Positions 51,642 to 61,021 are shown, counted from the first letter of the stretch. The stretch: DNA of 64,000 bases from Streptomyces uncialis (GCF_036250755.1 NZ_CP109584.1:26297-90296); one strand, 5' to 3'. Notes: generated by a model from the sequence alone, not told the origin. Numbers and translations: made by a program.

Positions 51642-52534
51642 CACCTCCGCCGCATCCGTTCGCCAAAGGCCACGGCGCCGGGAACGACTTCATCGTCCTG
51701 CCCGACCCGGAGGGCCGCCTCCGGCTGACCGGGGAGATGGTGAGAAGCCTGTGCGACCGGCGCACCGGCATCGGGGCGGACGGCGTCCTGCGTGCCGTCC
51801 ACTGCACCGCCGCCCCCGAGGCCGCCTCCATGGCCGGGGAGGCCGAGTGGTTCATGGACTACCGCAACCCGGACGGCAGCACCGGCGCGATGTGCGGCAA
51901 CGGCATCCGCGTCCTGGCCCGCTACCTCGTCGACACCGGCCTCAGCCCGGCCGGCGCCCTCCCCATCGCGACCCGCGCCGGAACCCGCCACGTCCACATC
52001 CCCCGCCCCAGCGCCCGCTTCCGGGGCGAGGTCACCGTCAAAATGGGCCGCCCCGGGCTGCCCGGGCCCGACGGCATCACCGTCACCGCCGCCGGACGCA
52101 CGTGGCCAGCCCTCCACGTCGACATGGGCAACCCCCACGCCGTCGTCCTCCTCGAGGACCTGGACCAGGCGGGTGGCCTGACCACCGTTCCCGCCGTCAC
52201 CCCGGCCGACGCCTTCCCCCACGGCGTGAGCGTCGGCTTCGCCGCCCTCCGGGGACCCGCCCGTATCGGCCTGCGGGTACACGAACGCGGCGCCGGGGAA
52301 ACCCGCGCCTGCGGAACCGGGGCCTGCGCGGCGGTCACCGCCGTACGGACCGCAGGCCTGTCGGCCGCGGCCGACAGCTACCTCGTCGACGCCCCCGGCG
52401 GCCGGCTCCGCGTCGCCGTACTCCCCGACGGCACCCTGCACCTCACCGGCCCCGCCGCCGTCGTCGCCCAAGGCACCATCCACTTCACAACTCTCACGGC
52501 CGACATGGACGCAAGCGTGACGCCCGCCGCATGA
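51638..52534 (+). CDS. dapF: diaminopimelate epimerase
   Basis: 298 residues. Both catalytic cysteines are visible: MCGNGIR and ACGTGAC; also KGHGAGNDFIVL at the N-terminus. DapF interconverts LL- and meso-diaminopimelate in lysine and peptidoglycan synthesis. Streptomyces walls carry LL-DAP and the chromosome encodes its own dapF, so this is an accessory copy under GntR control. It could alter lysine flux or feed a natural product. Confidence 0.9.
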   Translation: MTPPPHPFAKGHGAGNDFIVLPDPEGRLRLTGEMVRSLCDRRTGIGADGVLRAVHCTAAPEAASMAGEAEWFMDYRNPDGSTGAMCGNGIRVLARYLVDTGLSPAGALPIATRAGTRHVHIPRPSARFRGEVTVKMGRPGLPGPDGITVTAAGRTWPALHVDMGNPHAVVLLEDLDQAGGLTTVPAVTPADAFPHGVSVGFAALRGPARIGLRVHERGAGETRACGTGACAAVTAVRTAGLSAAADSYLVDAPGGRLRVAVLPDGTLHLTGPAAVVAQGTIHFTTLTADMDASVTPAA

Positions 52535-52542
52535 GGCGGGCG
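52521..52542 (+). terminator. terminator after dapF
   Basis: CGCCCGCC-GCATGA-GGCGGGCG, overlapping the dapF stop codon, followed by TTGT. Confidence 0.75.
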
Positions 52543-52603
52543 TTGTCGAATCGTTCGTGTCCGGTCGCAGGTATCCCCGGGTACGGCGTCTCTTCCGCCT
52601 GCG

Positions 52604-52800
52604 GTGCCCGGACTTGGGTGAAACGCCCAGCATGCCGGGCGTCTCGAAGTGCTCCGGGCAAACTGCCAGTGCGGTCGTCGGACCGGAGAGGCGGCGGCGC
52701 CCGTGCCAGGTACGGATGGCTACCGTGCCCGGACTTGTGCGGGACGTCAGGCCGGATACCCGGAGATCTTTGAGACTGCCCGGACTTCGGCGAGTGTCCG
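52604..52800. repeat. three TGCCCGGACTT direct repeats
   Basis: GTGCCCGGACTTGGGTG (52604), GTGCCCGGACTTGTGCG (52725) and CTGCCCGGACTTCGGCG (52777). Spacings 121 and 52 bp; no gene in the region. Possible protein-binding iterons. Confidence 0.6.
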
Positions 52801-52989
52801 GTCCCAGTTAAGTGTGGGTAGTGCGAGGCCGTGACCTGGGGTGCTTCGTCTTGTCTGGGACACGGTCGCTGAGAATGTCCCGCTTATATGTGGGCAGTTC
52901 GTTGCGTGACGTGTGTATGAGAGCCGGTGTTTTCGACGGATTTCGGGGCCTGGCTCGCGTGGGGGCGATGTGGCGGTAGCGTGATCGTC

Positions 52990-53790
52990 ATGACGGCTGA
53001 GGGCGAGGCGCTGGTCGGCGGCATGGCGAACGCAGGGGCGGTCTTCCGCCGTGGTGCGCTGGTGGAGCGCCCGGCGCCGCGCAACGCGCGTGCCCTGCAT
53101 GCGTACCTCCTTGCCCTGAAGGAGCACGGCTTCGACGCAGCGCCGGCCCCTGTCGGTCTCACCGAGGATGGCCGTGAACAGCTCACCTTCATCCCCGGAG
53201 ACGTGGCTCTGCCACCGTTCGCGGACTGGGCGATGACGAAGACCGCCCTGGAATCGGTGGGGAGCCTGCTGCGGCGCCTGCATGAAACCAGCGCGGCCAT
53301 CAAGGTCGACACCCGTGCCGGGTGGCCAGGGGACCTGGCCGATCCGGAGGGGGGAATGATGCTGTGCCACAACGACGTGTGCCCGGACAACGTCGTCTTC
53401 CGCGACGGCCGTGCCGCTGCCCTGATCGATTTCGACCTGGCAGCTCCGGGCCGTCCCCTCTGGGACGTCGCCATGACCGCCCGCTACTGGGTGCCTCTGG
53501 TCGATCCCGCATCCGCAGCCGCCTTCTACCCCTCCGGGTTGGATGCGCCCGCGCGGCTGCGGATCCTTGCCGACAGCTACGGCCTTTCGCCGCAGGACCG
53601 CGCCGAGCTGCTCGGCGTCATCGAGCAGGCCACCGACGTCTGCCGGGCCTTCGTTGCCCGCCGCGTGGCTGACGGTGACCCCGTTTATCTCCAGGCACTG
53701 GCCGAGCGCGGTGGATGGGAACGCTGGGACCGCATGCAGACCTGGCTGGCGGAACGCCGCGAGATGTTCACGGCCGCCCTGCTGAACTGA
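52990..53790 (+). CDS. aminoglycoside phosphotransferase-like kinase
   Basis: 266 residues. Catalytic loop LCHNDVCPDNVVF (HxDx4N) and metal-binding LIDFDLAAPG of the APH/choline kinase family. Phosphorylates a small hydroxyl substrate; may be antibiotic or metabolite. No Shine-Dalgarno seen, so an upstream GTG (52981) or leaderless start is possible. Confidence 0.8.
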   Translation: MTAEGEALVGGMANAGAVFRRGALVERPAPRNARALHAYLLALKEHGFDAAPAPVGLTEDGREQLTFIPGDVALPPFADWAMTKTALESVGSLLRRLHETSAAIKVDTRAGWPGDLADPEGGMMLCHNDVCPDNVVFRDGRAAALIDFDLAAPGRPLWDVAMTARYWVPLVDPASAAAFYPSGLDAPARLRILADSYGLSPQDRAELLGVIEQATDVCRAFVARRVADGDPVYLQALAERGGWERWDRMQTWLAERREMFTAALLN

Positions 53791-54118
53791 CCGCCCGGAG
53801 CTGCGAGGACAAAGTCACCGGGCGTTCTTTGTTGGGGGTCTTGCAGAGGGCAGGAGGGCTTCGATCTTTCTGGCTGTGGCCTCGATGGTGGTGCTGAGCC
53901 ATGTGCGGCTGGTGCCTCGCAGGGGTGCCTGCAGCGCTCGGGCCGCACCGACTTGAACGGGACCGACCACAGGCGTCCCAAAGACCCTCGCTCGCGGACC
54001 CCGGCCGCGCTGACGTACTCCAGCCCGACACCCTCCGCCGACACCTCGCGCACACCCATCCGGGCCTCCGGTACGACGCCGACCAGCAACTTCGACCGTA
54101 GAAGCGCCGTGACCGCCG

Positions 54119-54220
54119 TACCTACAGAAGACCGGAACACTCCGGAACTTGCCTACACATGACCGGGACCCGGTCGCACATGCCTACAGAAGAGCGGGAC
54201 TGCCTACACATCGCAGAGAC
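54119..54220 (+). repeat. iterons upstream of tap
   Basis: Four related units: CCTACAGAAGACCGGAAC (54121), TGCCTACACATGACCGGGAC (54150), TGCCTACAGAAGAGCGGGAC (54181) and TGCCTACACATCGCAGAGAC (54201). GAAG and CATG/C versions alternate. A possible origin or Tap-binding site. Confidence 0.7.
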
Positions 54221-54298
54221 AGGACAGCGAGACCGGACAGTTCGCGCGTTCACCTCAACGCGCCATCCCCGCAAAGCACCCCAGAACGTAACTCGAAA

Positions 54299-54343
54299 TG
54301 GGTTAAAGAATGGGGTAAACGTTGGGGTAAGTTCTGCTAGTGT
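54299..54343 (+). promoter_or_regulatory. tap promoter with 12-bp triple repeat
   Basis: TGGGTTAAAGAA, TGGGGTAAACGT and TGGGGTAAGTTC lie head to tail (54299-54334), followed by a -10-like TAGTGT (54338). They look like a repressor-bound promoter, probably self-regulation by the Tap HTH. Confidence 0.6.
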
Positions 54344-54364
54344 TCGGGGTGGAGGTAGACAGAT

Positions 54365-56509
54365 ATGGCATCCGAGGAAGAGCTGTTCGCGAACATCGAC
54401 GCGCTGCTGGCGGAGGAGCCGCAGCTCCCGCCCCCGGCGGAGCGCGCCCGGCTGCGGGAGGCGGCCGGTATCACCCAGGCCCGTCTCGCGGCCGCGCTGA
54501 AGACGTCGACGCAGACGGTGAAGAACTACGAGAACGGCCGCTCCGAGCCGAAGTCACCGCGCCTGGAGGCGTACCAGCGGCTGCTGAACGGCTGGGCGGC
54601 GAAGTACCCCGTTGGCACTTCGGCCGTAGCGCCCGCCCCGGCTCCCATCTCGACCCCCGTGCCACAGCCGACGCCGGAGACGTTCACCGGACCGACCACC
54701 GCGCCCGCATCCGAGGAGACGGTCGTACCGGCGACTCCCGCCGCCCCGGCCGCGCCCGGGCGTCCCGCCCGTCCGGCCGCCCGCCCGGTGACGTCCTCGC
54801 GGCGGCCAGCCGTGAAGAAGGCCGCGCGCCCGGCCGCCGATCCGCGGTTCCCGCACGGTCCGCTCGCCGTCCTCGACGGCGACGGCTCCGCCTACGGGGT
54901 CGACGGGATCGTGCTCGACTGCCCGGCAACCACGGTGCCGCAGTTGGTGGAGTGGACGCTGAAGGAGTCCGGTCTCGGAGCGTCCAAGCTGCACCGCTAC
55001 GGCAAGGACTCCGACCCGCTGATCGTCCTCACCGCCTCGGCGGCGGTGAAGTTGGGGCTGCCCGAGCGCCTGGAGGGCCACGAGCAGCGGCGCTCGCTGC
55101 GCCTCCCGGAGGACCACCCGGTGGTCAAGCAGGTCGCGAAGGCGAAGTGGCAGCTGACCCAGCGCGGGTTCGGCCCCTGGGCGCGGATCTACCGCAAGGC
55201 GCAGGGCCGCGACCGGCAGTGCGTGCAGCTGGCGATCCTGTCCTGGGACGCCCTCGACGTCCGGTCGTGGCCCGGGGTCGCCGAGATGGAGCCCGCCGAC
55301 ATCGCCCGCGTCCTCGGCGTCTACGCGACCCGGGTCACCACCCCCCGCGGTTCCACCGCCGTCTCCGGCCTGGAGCTGATGACCGCGCTGCGCCCGCCGA
55401 CGAAGGCCGTCCAGGACCCGGAGACCGGCAACTGGGTGTCCGGCCACAACGCGGGCTCGCTGGGGACGGAGCCGATGGACCCGGCGCCGCCGGAGGCCAC
55501 CCCCGAGCACCCCGTGGTCGTGGACTCCGGCTGGACGGGCGGGTTCCTCAACGAGGAGGCGTACCAGTGGGTGCGCGATGTCGACCTGCTGACCGGTCAG
55601 GAAGCGGCGCTGCCCTTCGCGGTCGGCCTCGACCTGAACACCGCCTTCCTCGCCGCCGCCGCCCGCCTCACCGTCGGCCTCTCCGCCCCGGATCACTTCC
55701 ACGCCCCGAAGTTCAACCCGAAGATCCCCGGCTCCTGGCTGGTCGACCTCTCCGGGATCGAACTCGACCCGCGCCTCCCGAGCCCGTTCACGCCGGACGG
55801 CACCCGCCCGACCGGTCCGGCCTGGTACCAGACGCACACCGTCGCCTACGCCCAGGAGCTCGGGCACGACGTGCACCCGATCCAGGCGTACCTGCGGCGC
55901 GAGACCGGGGCGTATCTGGATCCGTGGCACGACCGGCTCAAGACCGCATACGTCGACACCCTCGCCGACCTCGGTGTCACCAAGGACCTCACCGACACCG
56001 AGTTCCTGGCCGCGATGGAACACCACAAGCAGAACGACCCCGCGATGGCCGCCGTCCTGTCCGCGATCAAGGCGACGGTCAAGGGCGGTGTCGGGAAGTT
56101 GCGCGAGCGCCCGCAGGGCAAGAACTACAAGGAGGGGGAGCGGTGGCCGGCCCTGTCGCGGCCGACCTGGCGACCCGACATCCGCGCCGCCGTCATCTCC
56201 AAGGCGCGGGTCAACATGCACCGCAAGCTGGGCAACATGGTCAAGATGACCGGCCTCTACCCGCTCGCCGTGCTCTCCGACTGCGTCGTCTACCCCAGCC
56301 CGGGAGCCTCCCCGCTCGACTTCCTCCCCTACGCCGCGTCCGGTAAGCCGCAGCCGGGCGGGTTCCGCCTCGGGCCCACGCCGGGTCTGGCGAAGCTGGA
56401 GGGCGTCCAGCCGATGGCCTGGGCGGTCGACCTCATGGATCAGGGCCTCAACCCCGCCCGCCACATCAAGGGCGACGGCCACGACGCCGTCCTCGACGAA
56501 GGAGAGTGA
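54365..56509 (+). CDS. tap: telomere-associated protein Tap
   Basis: 714 residues. N-terminal XRE-type HTH (LREAAGITQARLAAALKTST, VKNYENGRSEPKSPRLEAYQ), a Pro/Ala-rich linker, then the long Tap core with PHGPLAVLDGDGSAYGVDGI and LPFAVGLDLNTAFLAAAARL. In Streptomyces, Tap binds the telomere 3' overhang and recruits Tpg to cap it. ATG follows GGAGG. Four bases separate it from tpg. Confidence 0.9.
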   Translation: MASEEELFANIDALLAEEPQLPPPAERARLREAAGITQARLAAALKTSTQTVKNYENGRSEPKSPRLEAYQRLLNGWAAKYPVGTSAVAPAPAPISTPVPQPTPETFTGPTTAPASEETVVPATPAAPAAPGRPARPAARPVTSSRRPAVKKAARPAADPRFPHGPLAVLDGDGSAYGVDGIVLDCPATTVPQLVEWTLKESGLGASKLHRYGKDSDPLIVLTASAAVKLGLPERLEGHEQRRSLRLPEDHPVVKQVAKAKWQLTQRGFGPWARIYRKAQGRDRQCVQLAILSWDALDVRSWPGVAEMEPADIARVLGVYATRVTTPRGSTAVSGLELMTALRPPTKAVQDPETGNWVSGHNAGSLGTEPMDPAPPEATPEHPVVVDSGWTGGFLNEEAYQWVRDVDLLTGQEAALPFAVGLDLNTAFLAAAARLTVGLSAPDHFHAPKFNPKIPGSWLVDLSGIELDPRLPSPFTPDGTRPTGPAWYQTHTVAYAQELGHDVHPIQAYLRRETGAYLDPWHDRLKTAYVDTLADLGVTKDLTDTEFLAAMEHHKQNDPAMAAVLSAIKATVKGGVGKLRERPQGKNYKEGERWPALSRPTWRPDIRAAVISKARVNMHRKLGNMVKMTGLYPLAVLSDCVVYPSPGASPLDFLPYAASGKPQPGGFRLGPTPGLAKLEGVQPMAWAVDLMDQGLNPARHIKGDGHDAVLDEGE

Positions 56510-56512
56510 CCC

Positions 56513-57067
56513 GTGGGTGAGATTGAGGACGCCATCGAGCGCGCCGACCGAGAAGCGTTCACCCGCCAGCCGCCGAAGACGCTCGCGGGCCGCATCAACT
56601 ACCTGCTCCGCCAGCTCGGGTCCGCGAAGGCCGTCGCGCAGGAGCTGGGCGTCACCGCGGACTCCGTGAACCGGTACCGCCGCGGCGCGAGGAAGCATCC
56701 GCCGAAGGACATCGCGGCGAAGATCGATGATGCCGTGCGGTCCCGCTGGCAGCCCGGCGTTCGCAAGCGCCGGCACCAGCAGGCCGCCGCCAGCGGCATC
56801 ACCGTGGAGACCCGCGCCCGGTTCGGCTACACCGCCTCCGTCGGCTCGACCGACGACGGACGCTTCCGCCGCCTCACCGTCAGGCTCCCCGCGGCCTACG
56901 CGCAGCGTCTGTTCGACGCCCGTAACACGGGGGCCAGCGACCAGGAGATGCGTGGGATCATCGCCGAAGGACTCAAGGACGTCTATTTCCAGGACGGCGG
57001 AGGCCGCGCTATGGGACTCTCGGACGTCGCCATCAACGACATCGACTATTTGGATATCGGCTACTGA
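56513..57067 (+). CDS. tpg: telomere terminal protein Tpg
   Basis: 184 residues, the exact usual length of Tpg. HTH segment AGRINYLLRQLGSAKAVAQE, VTADSVNRYRRGARKHPPKD; then ASGITVETRARFGYTASVGS and a C-terminus ending DIDYLDIGY. Tpg is covalently linked to the 5' end and primes end patching. GTG start with GGAG in the tap stop region. Confirms a linear replicon. Confidence 0.92.
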   Translation: MGEIEDAIERADREAFTRQPPKTLAGRINYLLRQLGSAKAVAQELGVTADSVNRYRRGARKHPPKDIAAKIDDAVRSRWQPGVRKRRHQQAAASGITVETRARFGYTASVGSTDDGRFRRLTVRLPAAYAQRLFDARNTGASDQEMRGIIAEGLKDVYFQDGGGRAMGLSDVAINDIDYLDIGY

Positions 57068-57081
57068 ATTCGGAGCTTTTT

Positions 57082-57594
57082 ATGGCGAGTATCAATTACC
57101 CGTATCCGAATCCGGAGAACGATTCCGAGCGTGCGGCGAACCGGCAGGCCTCCGACGACTACCAGCGCCAGGAGGAGGAAGCCGGAGACTTCCTCGACTG
57201 GGCCGAAGGGTTCCCCGCGGTCACCTCCGAGGTCCTCCTCGAACAGGTGCGGCTCGACCTCACCACGGCCGGCCTGCACGTCGCACCGCCCGAACCGCTC
57301 ACGGACGGGGACCAGGGCGGCGTCATCGTCTACCTCGACGATGACGCCCAGGTCGTCGTCGACTGGCTGCCCCACGCCCGCCTCGACCGCGCGGCACTCG
57401 ACATGGTCGAAGCCGACCGCACGGACCACGAGGCCGTCATCCGCTACGAGACGGTCCGATCAGCCATGGACACCGCCCTCGCCACCATCCTGACCGGCTT
57501 CGGCTACACCACCCGCCGACCGCAGTCCGGATCCGGGACCGGGACCGGCCACATCGTCCTCCAGCCCTCCACCACCCCCGACGCCCAGGAGTAA
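57082..57594 (+). CDS. hypothetical protein downstream of tpg
   Basis: 170 residues. ATG with GGAG upstream, 14 bases after tpg. An acidic, helical N-terminus (EEEAGDFLDWAEGFPAVTSE) and a beta segment GGVIVYLDDDAQVVVDWL. Co-transcribed with tap-tpg. No family recognised. Confidence 0.65.
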   Translation: MASINYPYPNPENDSERAANRQASDDYQRQEEEAGDFLDWAEGFPAVTSEVLLEQVRLDLTTAGLHVAPPEPLTDGDQGGVIVYLDDDAQVVVDWLPHARLDRAALDMVEADRTDHEAVIRYETVRSAMDTALATILTGFGYTTRRPQSGSGTGTGHIVLQPSTTPDAQE

Positions 57595-57598
57595 GCGC

Positions 57599-58168
57599 GT
57601 GTACAACCCCGACAAGAGCCCGCTGCCCGACACCGGCGACGCCGTCCGCATCGCCGACGCCCTGCTGGGCAGCCCGCACATCAGCTTCGTCGCCCCGGCC
57701 GAACCCGGCGACGAGACTGTCTGGTTCCGAGACGCCGACGGCCTCGGTTTCGAACTGTCCCTGACCACCGTGGAGCCGGTCCCCGACGCGGAGCGCGTGG
57801 CCTACGCCTGGGACGCCGTCGCCGCCGCGATCGGCAACCACCCGCACTTCATCCGCGCCGCACTCGAACAGAAATCCTTCGGGCCGCTCAACCTCGACAC
57901 CATCACCGCGCAAACGCGCACCGGCAACGAGTACACCCTGAAGCTGACCGGCGCCCCGCGCCCCGGCTACGGAAAGGAGCCGGCCTCCTCGCCCACGTCC
58001 CCGGCCGCCGACATCGCCTACGCCGCCGACCGGCTGCTGGGCAACGACCCGAGCGACGCAGAGCGGGCGACGGCCGAGCTCCTCAACCACCTCGCCGCCA
58101 CCTGGGACCGCCAGGAACCCTCGATGCGCCGGCACGCCCGGGCCGTCGCCCGCACCCTGCGCCGGTAG
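57599..58168 (+). CDS. hypothetical protein, tpg operon
   Basis: 189 residues from GTG, 4 bases after the previous stop. N-terminal mixed fold (VRIADALLGSPHISFVAPAE), a C-terminal helical part with NDPSDAERATAELLNHLAAT. No family recognised; operon position suggests a plasmid maintenance role. Confidence 0.6.
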   Translation: MYNPDKSPLPDTGDAVRIADALLGSPHISFVAPAEPGDETVWFRDADGLGFELSLTTVEPVPDAERVAYAWDAVAAAIGNHPHFIRAALEQKSFGPLNLDTITAQTRTGNEYTLKLTGAPRPGYGKEPASSPTSPAADIAYAADRLLGNDPSDAERATAELLNHLAATWDRQEPSMRRHARAVARTLRR

Positions 58169-58245
58169 AAGGGGATCCGTCCGTGCCCGCATCCACGGCC
58201 ACCCGGCGCGCGTACCGTGAGGTGACGACCCGCCGGGAGGACCAG

Positions 58246-58551
58246 ATGAGCGCGCAGCCCGACCACGCCCCCGCCACCCCGTACGCCCCCGCGCCCGGGG
58301 CACCGGCCGAACTCCTCGCCCAGCTGCGCGCCGACAAGCGCGCCGACTCCTGGGTGCCGGCCTTCGAGCGGGAGTGGGCGGCCGCGCTGGAGGAGTCCCG
58401 CGCCACGTTCTCCCTCGCCGGACTGTACGAGGTCGTCCAGGACTGGCAGGGCCGCATCGCGCACGCCCCGGCGGTCGACGCGTTCGCCGCCTCCGGCTAC
58501 GACGACAGCGACGCCGTCGACCTGGCGGAGCTCCGCCGGCGGCGCCGGTGA
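58246..58551 (+). CDS. antitoxin candidate (DUF6247-like), third pair
   Basis: 101 residues: WVPAFEREWAAALEESRATF, LYEVVQDWQGRIAHAPAVDA, then an Arg-rich end. GGGAGG lies before the ATG. Stop overlaps the next start (GTGA). Fits a DUF6247/RelE pair. Confidence 0.65.
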   Translation: MSAQPDHAPATPYAPAPGAPAELLAQLRADKRADSWVPAFEREWAAALEESRATFSLAGLYEVVQDWQGRIAHAPAVDAFAASGYDDSDAVDLAELRRRRR

Positions 58552-58808
58552 GCCCGTCGCCGTACGCGGTCCGCGTCTCTGCCCCGGCCGCCAAGGTCCT
58601 CGACGCCCTGCCCGAGCACGCGGTGGACACCGTGTGGGACATCCTCACCGCGGCCGCCGCCGATCCGTGGGGCTTCCGGCAGTTCGACACCGACGACGAC
58701 GAGGGCAAGGACGTCCGCTACGCGGCCGTCGGCCGGCTCTCCGTCACCTTCTGGGTCAACCGGCCCCTGCACAGCCTGACGGTCCTGAACATCGTCTGGC
58801 TCGGGTAG
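58548..58808 (+). CDS. RelE-like toxin candidate, third pair
   Basis: 86 residues: YAVRVSAPAAKVLDALPEHA, GRLSVTFWVNRPLHSLTVL. RelE-like beta-strand ending. Last gene before a strong terminator. Confidence 0.65.
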   Translation: MSPSPYAVRVSAPAAKVLDALPEHAVDTVWDILTAAAADPWGFRQFDTDDDEGKDVRYAAVGRLSVTFWVNRPLHSLTVLNIVWLG

Positions 58809-58821
58809 CCACCCTGGTGAC

Positions 58822-58868
58822 AACGCCCCGGCCCCCTGGCACTCGAATTGCCAGGGGGCCGGGGCGTT
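58822..58868 (+). terminator. terminator with perfect 20-bp arms
   Basis: Left arm begins AACGCCCCGG and right arm ends CCGGGGCGTT, 20 bp each and perfectly complementary, around a 7-base CTCGAAT loop. Confidence 0.85.
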
Positions 58869-59075
58869 TCGCATCGTAGCCACCGCCGTACCCACCAGTT
58901 GCCACCCGGGCGGCAACGCGTATCCGCGCGCAGCGGCGGGGGCGTTTGGCCACTCGCGGTCAAAGGCGAAGGAATCTGCTCGCCTTGTGGTGAGTTGCGG
59001 TCAACGCTGTTCCGGGGCGCGCGGGGCGGGGATCCTCGGACGGGTCAACGTGTGCCTGTCCGACGGGAGCGAACT

Positions 59076-59699
59076 GTGAGTTTTGTCGATCACCGTCATG
59101 AGCGGGACATCACTGCCGAGCTGGGCGGTCCGGCCCCCTACGACCCGACCTGGCTGAACGGCCAGGGCCGCGCCCTGGCCGTGGACACCACGGTGGTGGC
59201 CCGGCTGTACGGGGCGGCCCGGGAGGGCTGCGACGACTGCCGCGAGGACTCGCTGGAGCAGCTGTGCCGCAACCCGGGCCAGGTGGCCGCGCTGGCGCTG
59301 TGGGCCTGCACGCGCGTGATGGACACCTTCGCCGACCTGCCCATGGAGATGCTGGAACGCGGCGACCCGGCCTTCCGACGGCTGGCGCGGGCCTACTCGA
59401 ACAGCACCTTCCGGCACGGCTTCGACGCACGCGAGCTCACCGACCTGCACGAGACCTGCCAGCGCCTGGATCCGCACACCCTCCAGCCTGCCGCGGAACG
59501 GGCTCTGCAGTTCCTGCTCGCGAACCCAGCAGACCCGGCCCTGTTCGGCTCCCTCACCGGCACCTACACGCCCGGCGACGAGGACGACGCCCAGGACTAC
59601 ACCCTCACCCGCCAGATCATCGGCCCGGAGGAAGTCGTCATCACCCTCACCCCGCACGGCGACACCCACCTGCGCCCCGGCGGCCACCATCACGGCTGA
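59076..59699 (+). CDS. hypothetical protein
   Basis: 207 residues from GTG with GGGAG upstream. GCDDCREDSLEQLCRNPGQV near residue 50 and a helical body; C-terminus PHGDTHLRPGGHHHG is His-rich. Possibly metal-binding. No family recognised. Confidence 0.6.
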   Translation: MSFVDHRHERDITAELGGPAPYDPTWLNGQGRALAVDTTVVARLYGAAREGCDDCREDSLEQLCRNPGQVAALALWACTRVMDTFADLPMEMLERGDPAFRRLARAYSNSTFRHGFDARELTDLHETCQRLDPHTLQPAAERALQFLLANPADPALFGSLTGTYTPGDEDDAQDYTLTRQIIGPEEVVITLTPHGDTHLRPGGHHHG

Positions 59700-59766
59700 A
59701 GCCGGCCCCGCCTTCGCATCACGCCGGGCCGGTGTCGCGTGACCTCTCGCAGCAGGTGGAGCGTTC

Positions 59767-59967
59767 TCACCGGACCTTGAGCGCGGTTTCCTGGCCGTCG
59801 GCGTCGCGGCGGCCTTGCCGGGCGAGGTACTTCCGCTTGCGTTCTTCGATCTCGGCCTCGGTGAGGATGTGGCAGCCACATGCGGCTTCGGGGATGAGAT
59901 CCGGATCCGGGTTCTCGCACCACGGATCGAGGCAGTAGTGCATGTCAGGCGGTGCGACGAAGACCAT
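59767..59967 (-). CDS. small Cys-rich protein
   Basis: 66 residues: YCLDPWCENPDPDLIP and ACGCHILTEAEIEERKRKYL, four Cys then a basic helix. Possibly zinc-binding. Opposite strand to its neighbours. Confidence 0.6.
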   Translation of the reverse strand: MVFVAPPDMHYCLDPWCENPDPDLIPEAACGCHILTEAEIEERKRKYLARQGRRDADGQETALKVR

Positions 59968-60095
59968 GACCTCAAGATCCTCAACCGCTCCTGCCCGGTG
60001 GGTGCGCCACGCCGCAGAACCGCTCAAGGGTTTCGGAGAGAACACTCAACGTACGAGAGGTCGTCACGCACCTGGTGTCACGTCAGCCCCAGACT

Positions 60096-60170
60096 GTGAG
60101 GTCTGTAAGCCTCACAGGCCCGTTTCCGCAGGTAGACGGGCTGAGCTATAAGGCTGTGAGGTTGTGAGGC
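60096..60170 (+). repeat. TGTGAGG repeat block A
   Basis: TGTGAGG at 60096, 60156 and 60164, and inverted at 60111. Includes GCCCGTTTCCGCAGGTAGAC. A second, similar block lies on the other side of the HTH gene at 61052. Confidence 0.65.
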
Positions 60171-60235
60171 GGGAGTTCGCACCCGCGCTTCCGCACGCCC
60201 TGGTCGGGTTCGCCGACGGGGAGCACGATGGAGGC

Positions 60236-61021
60236 ATGGGTAAGAAGGACCGGGACCAGGACGACGTCGCCGAACCGGCACAGCCGACGCTGACCACCGC
60301 GCAGGCCCGCGAGGTGACCGCCGGACTGCGGGAGGCAATGGACGACGTCCGGCGCTCCGTGGCGGTGCTCGCCGCCCGGGTCCGCGACGCGCACACCGCC
60401 CGAGTCTGGACACCCCTCGGATACGGCTCGTGGGAGGCGTACTGCGGATCCGAGTTCGGTATCAGCCGCGCGCAGGCGTACCGGCTCCTCGACGTAGCCC
60501 GCACCCTGGCCGCGATCCACGACGCCGTCACCGCTGGCCCCGGGACGTCCCGCACGCGAGACAGCGACCCCGGCGCCGCGGCCGCGCTCGACTACGGCCT
60601 GTCCCAACGCGCCCTGATCGACGTCTCCGGCCGTAGCGGCGACGTCGCGGAGCTGATCACCCGCCGCCTCGCCACGCTCGCCCACAGCGGCCTCCAGGCG
60701 CTCGATGAGCCCACCGTGCGCGCCGTGGTCCGCCAGGCCGTCCGCGACGTCCGCACCGCACCGCCCCCGCCTCCCGCCGGTCCGCCGGCGGATCCCGCAC
60801 TCCCCGAGCTGCGCCGCGTCGTCGACGACCTCGCCGCCACCACCCACCAGCTCGGGGAGCTGATGCTCGAAGTCGCCCCGGCGTACCTGTCCGACAACGC
60901 CGCGGCCGACGTCCTGGCCCCGCTGTGCGAGCAGATCGGCGAGGACCTGGAGAACGGCCTCGCGGCCCGCCGCTACGCAATGTCCGGCGACCGCCGCGCC
61001 CTCCACGGCACCGTCCTGTAG
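60236..61021 (+). CDS. HTH DNA-binding protein
   Basis: 261 residues. WTPLGYGSWEAYCGSEFGIS then RAQAYRLLDVARTLAAIHDA, a helix-turn-helix pattern seen in plasmid-encoded Streptomyces proteins; a Pro linker (APPPPPAGPP) and a C-terminal helical domain follow. The gene is bracketed by two repeat blocks that may be its own targets. A role in partition or copy control is possible. Confidence 0.6.
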   Translation: MGKKDRDQDDVAEPAQPTLTTAQAREVTAGLREAMDDVRRSVAVLAARVRDAHTARVWTPLGYGSWEAYCGSEFGISRAQAYRLLDVARTLAAIHDAVTAGPGTSRTRDSDPGAAAALDYGLSQRALIDVSGRSGDVAELITRRLATLAHSGLQALDEPTVRAVVRQAVRDVRTAPPPPPAGPPADPALPELRRVVDDLAATTHQLGELMLEVAPAYLSDNAAADVLAPLCEQIGEDLENGLAARRYAMSGDRRALHGTVL

